Positions 60,440-64,000 of a stretch of 64,000 nt of DNA are shown here, piece after piece. Numbering within the stretch: position 1 is the first letter of the stretch; every line of letters starts with the position of its first letter. The notes beneath the pieces were generated by a model. The model saw only the letters and a list, made by a program, of their open reading frames with translations. It was not told where the DNA came from and ran no database searches. A program made the translations under genes and the position numbers. This DNA is from Microbulbifer variabilis ATCC 700307 (GTDB taxonomy: Bacteria; Pseudomonadota; Gammaproteobacteria; Pseudomonadales; Cellvibrionaceae), in assembly GCF_000380565.1 (NCBI RefSeq), contig NZ_AQYJ01000027.1, positions 186,001 through 250,000 of the forward strand. Reading direction: 5' to 3'.

Positions 60440-63178
60440 TCAGTGGGCCTCATCCCAGCTTTTGCCACGGCCGACATCGACAATTAACGGCACATGCAAT
60501 TGGGCGGCACCCTGCATCAGTTCCACTAAACCATTGGCCACTGTCTCTATCTCCCCTTTGGGTACCTCAAGCACTAGTTCATCGTGCACCTGCATAATCA
60601 GCTTACTAGACAGCTCTTCTTCAGTGAGCCAGGCATCAACGGCGATCATAGCGCGCTTGATAATGTCAGCGGCGGTACCCTGCATGGGCGCATTGATCGC
60701 TGTACGCTCAGCGGCTTGGCGCTGCATACCATTGCGCGAATTAATTTCCGGAAGATACAGCCGGCGACCAAACAGCGTCTCGACATAGCCTTTTTCTGCA
60801 GCCTGGGCACGTGTTTCCTCCATATAGCGCAACACACCCGGGTAGCGTTCGAAATAACGATCGATATAAGTCTGTGCATCGCCGCGCGGAATATCCAATT
60901 GCTTTGCCAGGCCAAAAGCGGACATGCCATAGATCAAACCAAAGTTGATCGCTTTGGCGCGGCGGCGCTGTTCGTCGCTCACCTCGCCCAAAGCCACTTC
61001 AAAGACCTCGGCTGCGGTGGCGCGGTGGATATCCGCTCCCTGGGCAAAGGCATCCAGAAGCCCCCTGTCGCCAGACAAATGCGCCATGATACGAAGCTCA
61101 ATCTGTGAATAATCCGCCGCGATAATTTCGCTGCCACCATTAATTCGGGGGTCGGCAGTAAAAGCTCGACGAATTCGACGTCCTTCCTCAGTGCGAATAG
61201 GAATATTCTGCAAATTGGGATCACTGGAAGACAGCCGACCTGTGGCCGCCACCGCCTGGTGATAAGAGGTATGCACGCGCCCGCTGCTGGGGTCGATCAT
61301 TTTTGGCAGTTTATCGGTATAGGTATTTTTCAACTTTGCCAAACCTCGGTACTGCATGATCAGGGCCGGCAGCTCATGGTTATGAGCCAGCTCCTGCAGC
61401 ACCGCCTCTGCCGTGGAAGGTGCTCCTTTAGGGGTCTTTTTAATTACCGGAATCTGAAGTTTCTCAAATAAGATGGCGCCAAGCTGCTTGGTGGAGCCCA
61501 GGTTAAATTCCTCACCTGCTACATCGTAGGCCTGTTGCTCCAGCTCTCGCATTTTCTGCTCAAGCTCCGCGCTCTGCTCCGCGAGCATCTTCGCATCAAT
61601 ATAGGCACCACTACGTTCCATACGCGCGAGTACCGGCAACAGTGGCATCTCGATCTCATCGAGCACCTTTATTAGAGTTGGCTCCCGCCTCAACCGTGAA
61701 TCCAACTCATTGTGTAACCGTAGGGTGATATCCGCGTCTTCAGCCGCATAGGGGCCAGCCTTATCCAGCTCAATCTGGTTGAAAGTGAGCTGCTTTACAC
61801 CTTTTCCTGCAATATCCTCAAAGTGCACCGTATGCTCACCAAGGTACTTGAGCGCCAAGCTGTCCATATCATGGCGACTGCCGGTACTATCAAGCACATA
61901 GGATTCCAACATGGTATCCCGTGTGATGCCGCTGAGCTCTATGCCGTAATTGGCCAGAATATGACTATCGTACTTGAGATTCTGACCCACTTTTTTCTGC
62001 CTGGCATCCTCCAGCAGGGGCTTTAGTTTTTGCAAAACCTCTTCAAAGGGTAACTGCTCAGGTGCCCCCATATAGTCATGGGCCAGGGGAACGTACGCGG
62101 CGCGGTGTGGTTGAACGGCAAAAGACACCCCCACCAATTTTGCCTGCATATAGTTAAGGCTCGTGGTTTCGGTATCAAAGGCGAACATATCTGAGTCTTT
62201 TAGCTGCTGCAGCCAAGCATCAAATTCCGCCATATCCGTCACTGTAACGTAATCCCGCTCAACAGCCTCAGCCATAGCTTCATCGGCTTCCTCACTGGTC
62301 AGCTCCTCCAACCAGCCGCGAAATTCATTTTGTGTAAACAGTTCTATCAATGCCTCTGTATTAGGCTCAGCATTGTGCAGGTCCTGTGGATGGTAAGGCA
62401 TTTCTACATCGGTTTTGATGGTCGCAAGCTTGTAGGAAAGCTCTGCCGCCTCGCGATGCTCGGCCATTTTCCTGCCGAGGGTCTTGGCACCGCGAAAACC
62501 TAGAGGCGCAATAGCATCCAGATTGGCGTAAATATCCTTGATTCCGCCTAGATTCTGTAACAATGCCAGTGCAGTTTTCTCACCTACTCCGGGAACACCG
62601 GGTATGTTGTCGGACTTATCTCCCATCAGGGCGAGGAAGTCGATAATCAGCTCAGGCCCAACCCCAAATTTTTTTACAACACCATCACTATCCATTTCAG
62701 TGTTGGACATGGTATTGACCAGGGTGACGCCGGGGCGCACGAGTTGCGCCATATCTTTATCACCGGTGGAGATAATGACTTCCTGACCTTTGCGCTGGGC
62801 TTCCAAAGCCAGGGTACCGATTACGTCATCCGCCTCGACACCATCAACTACCAGGCGCGGCAGTCCCATGGCGTCGATGATGTCGTGGATCGGCTGAATC
62901 TGCTCACGCAGATCGTCGGGCATAGGCGGGCGATGGGACTTGTACTCAGCAAACATCTCATCGCGAAAAGTCTTGCCCTTGGCATCAAATACCACCACTA
63001 CAGGGCTATCCGGATGCTCCTTCAAATGGCGGCGCAGCATGCTGATCACACCACGCACTGCCCCGGTGGGTTTACCCTGGGTGGTAGCCAGTGGCGGCAG
63101 GGCATGAAAAGCGCGGTAAAGGTAGGACGAGCCATCCACCAGGATCAGAGGGGCGGCGTGGGTATCTTGTTTACTCAT
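60440..63178 (-). CDS. polA: DNA polymerase I
   Basis: The product is 912 residues. The N-terminal 5'-nuclease domain has [15 protein letters not shown] and [18 protein letters not shown]. The 3'-5' exonuclease domain has [13 protein letters not shown] near residue 330. The polymerase domain has motif [15 protein letters not shown], the O-helix [18 protein letters not shown] and motif [12 protein letters not shown]. Complete and of normal length. It has a role in replication and repair. It is followed on its strand by the candidate small RNA C. Confidence 0.98.
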   Translation of the reverse strand: MSKQDTHAAPLILVDGSSYLYRAFHALPPLATTQGKPTGAVRGVISMLRRHLKEHPDSPVVVVFDAKGKTFRDEMFAEYKSHRPPMPDDLREQIQPIHDIIDAMGLPRLVVDGVEADDVIGTLALEAQRKGQEVIISTGDKDMAQLVRPGVTLVNTMSNTEMDSDGVVKKFGVGPELIIDFLALMGDKSDNIPGVPGVGEKTALALLQNLGGIKDIYANLDAIAPLGFRGAKTLGRKMAEHREAAELSYKLATIKTDVEMPYHPQDLHNAEPNTEALIELFTQNEFRGWLEELTSEEADEAMAEAVERDYVTVTDMAEFDAWLQQLKDSDMFAFDTETTSLNYMQAKLVGVSFAVQPHRAAYVPLAHDYMGAPEQLPFEEVLQKLKPLLEDARQKKVGQNLKYDSHILANYGIELSGITRDTMLESYVLDSTGSRHDMDSLALKYLGEHTVHFEDIAGKGVKQLTFNQIELDKAGPYAAEDADITLRLHNELDSRLRREPTLIKVLDEIEMPLLPVLARMERSGAYIDAKMLAEQSAELEQKMRELEQQAYDVAGEEFNLGSTKQLGAILFEKLQIPVIKKTPKGAPSTAEAVLQELAHNHELPALIMQYRGLAKLKNTYTDKLPKMIDPSSGRVHTSYHQAVAATGRLSSSDPNLQNIPIRTEEGRRIRRAFTADPRINGGSEIIAADYSQIELRIMAHLSGDRGLLDAFAQGADIHRATAAEVFEVALGEVSDEQRRRAKAINFGLIYGMSAFGLAKQLDIPRGDAQTYIDRYFERYPGVLRYMEETRAQAAEKGYVETLFGRRLYLPEINSRNGMQRQAAERTAINAPMQGTAADIIKRAMIAVDAWLTEEELSSKLIMQVHDELVLEVPKGEIETVANGLVELMQGAAQLHVPLIVDVGRGKSWDEAH

Positions 63179-63522
63179 AAATTATGGGAATCTTGCTTGC
63201 TTATTAGGGCGCTTGGCGCGAATGGCAGGCTGATAGGATAACGCCCTTCACATAGTTTTTCCGCCTATCGAGATCCTTCACAGGCAATTGCCGCCTCTGT
63301 ACCCCACATTGCATCAAAGCCAACTCGCCTCGACGTAAGGTCGATAACTATCGGCGCAGCAACCTCACCATATTTCCAGTCTCTACTAGTCTTGCGGGTA
63401 GCGACTTAACCATTCGCTATCTCCCCGGGAACTTCTGGCAACTGGCTGCCTGCAGGCGGCGCGGGACCTTTTGTTTTCCGGAAAACGATACCCATCAGAT
63501 GTTTAAAGGAAGGATTCTAACT
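63179..63522. other. Intergenic stretch between divergent polA and the small exported gene
   Basis: About 340 bases without a supported gene. The small gene's GGAAGG ribosome-binding site is at the right end. Promoters for polA and the small gene must lie here, but no strong match is visible. Confidence 0.4.
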
Positions 63523-63819
63523 ATGAGAGGAGTGATGTACGCCGCTCTTATACTTGCCGCCCACTCTCTGGCCACACCGGCTGGTGCGGTTTCAGCCTGT
63601 GAAACGGAGAAGACCCAAAAGGCAAATTCTGCCACAGCGGCATTTCCACACACGCAGGGGCACGAGTTGATGCTGGAGCAGGCTACAAGGGAACAAGAAA
63701 AAGCCTTACTAAAACGCCAGATGCGCCAACTGGAAAAACTGCGCGAGCAAGCTGAACGCGAAGCGGTGCGCGCCGAGAAATTACAGCAATTGAAAAGTGA
63801 TACCACCAATGCTGGTTAA
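63523..63819 (+). CDS. Small exported coiled-coil protein
   Basis: From the ATG at 63523 (GGAAGG about ten bases upstream) the product is 98 residues. A signal peptide (MYAALILAAHSLATPAGAV) is followed by a short linker and a charged coiled-coil helix (LLKRQMRQLEKLREQAERE). An ATG at 63499 gives eight more residues but has a weaker ribosome-binding site. Probably periplasmic. No family recognised. Confidence 0.65.
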   Translation: MRGVMYAALILAAHSLATPAGAVSACETEKTQKANSATAAFPHTQGHELMLEQATREQEKALLKRQMRQLEKLREQAEREAVRAEKLQQLKSDTTNAG

Positions 63820-63838
63820 CCACCACCGACCTCTTTCA

Positions 63839-63863
63839 TGCCCGGCAAGATTATTGCCGGGCA
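63839..63863. terminator. Hairpin between convergent genes
   Basis: TGCCCGGCAA and TTGCCGGGCA form a 10-pair stem with a 5-base loop, 20 bases after the small gene and 32 before the stop of the next minus-strand gene. Probably a shared terminator, with short U tracts. Confidence 0.65.
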
Positions 63864-63894
63864 CCTTCTCCAAACTCCACAAGCCTCCTGAACA

Positions 63895-63999
63895 TCAACC
63901 CGGTACTTCGCCCAGCTTGGTTGTATTATCAGGAATCTGGCTTAGACAAGCACGAGCCTGAATTAACAGGGACTCGATCAGGTCTTGATAGCTGGCGCC
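63895..63999 (-). CDS. C-terminal end of a minus-strand gene (5' part outside window)
   Basis: A frame open from the window edge ends at TGA 63897-63895. The 34 visible codons read GASYQDLIESLLIQARACLS, then QIPDNTTKLGEVPG, and look coding. It is convergent with the small exported gene across a hairpin. The product cannot be identified from so little sequence. Confidence 0.5.
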   Translation of the reverse strand, partial: GASYQDLIESLLIQARACLSQIPDNTTKLGEVPG

Positions 64000-64000
64000 G

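Overview
The window looks like chromosome from a marine gammaproteobacterium of the Cellvibrionales, most likely Microbulbifer or a close relative. This is inferred from gene content and order (dsbA, cytochrome c4, engB and polA together, with Tat, lipoprotein and HPPD-type genes) and not from a database search. GC is moderate, gene density is high on both strands, and no insertion sequence, prophage, rRNA gene, canonical tRNA gene or CRISPR array was seen.

Region by region. 1-2441: the end of a NarX-like histidine kinase, an exported CHRD-like protein and an SRPBCC protein. 2475-5175: a divergent ArsR-type locus with an ArsP-like permease, a PatB/MalY aminotransferase and two matched operator palindromes. 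5450-12903: an RNA-repair locus. A sigma-54 promoter drives rtcB, two tandem tRNA-like elements, a slipin and rtcA. The CARF-AAA+ activator rtcR diverges from it and is followed by a MORN-repeat C13-peptidase lipoprotein. 12942-25909: ordinary metabolism and stress genes, including TauE, a DUF885 peptidase, a nitrilase, the tyrosine-catabolic trio hppD-VOC-FAH, a Ca/Na antiporter, GDPD and cbpA/cbpM. One AT-rich orphan at 15995-16903 stands apart. 26393-30734: a membrane-stress operon with an RHH-like protein, PspA, an NfeD-like protein, flotillin and a Zn-ribbon protein. 31032-32414: nadV.

32624-45243: a nine-gene co-directional cluster. It holds two Tat-exported TldD-like proteins around a TldE, then DUF4159, MoxR, DUF58, BatA-like, DUF4175-like and a last membrane protein. 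Start-stop overlaps tie most of these together, so it reads as one envelope system of unknown job. 45235-56151: lipocalin, fpr with a divergent finR-like LysR, a decayed small gene, an M28 peptidase, an ACT protein, ecotin, cytochromes and dsbA.

56276-64000: engB, a Fur-box-controlled gene pair with overlapping frames, a PRPP-synthetase/hydrolase pair, polA and a small exported coiled-coil protein. Between engB and polA, where enterobacteria carry Spot 42, three minus-strand structures share one design: a strong U-tailed terminator with a CCCC loop and an upstream CCCCAA motif. They look like a family of small RNAs.

The strongest candidates for something undescribed are the tRNA-like pair inside the rtc operon, the three CCCCAA small-RNA candidates, and the TldD/TldE-MoxR cluster.
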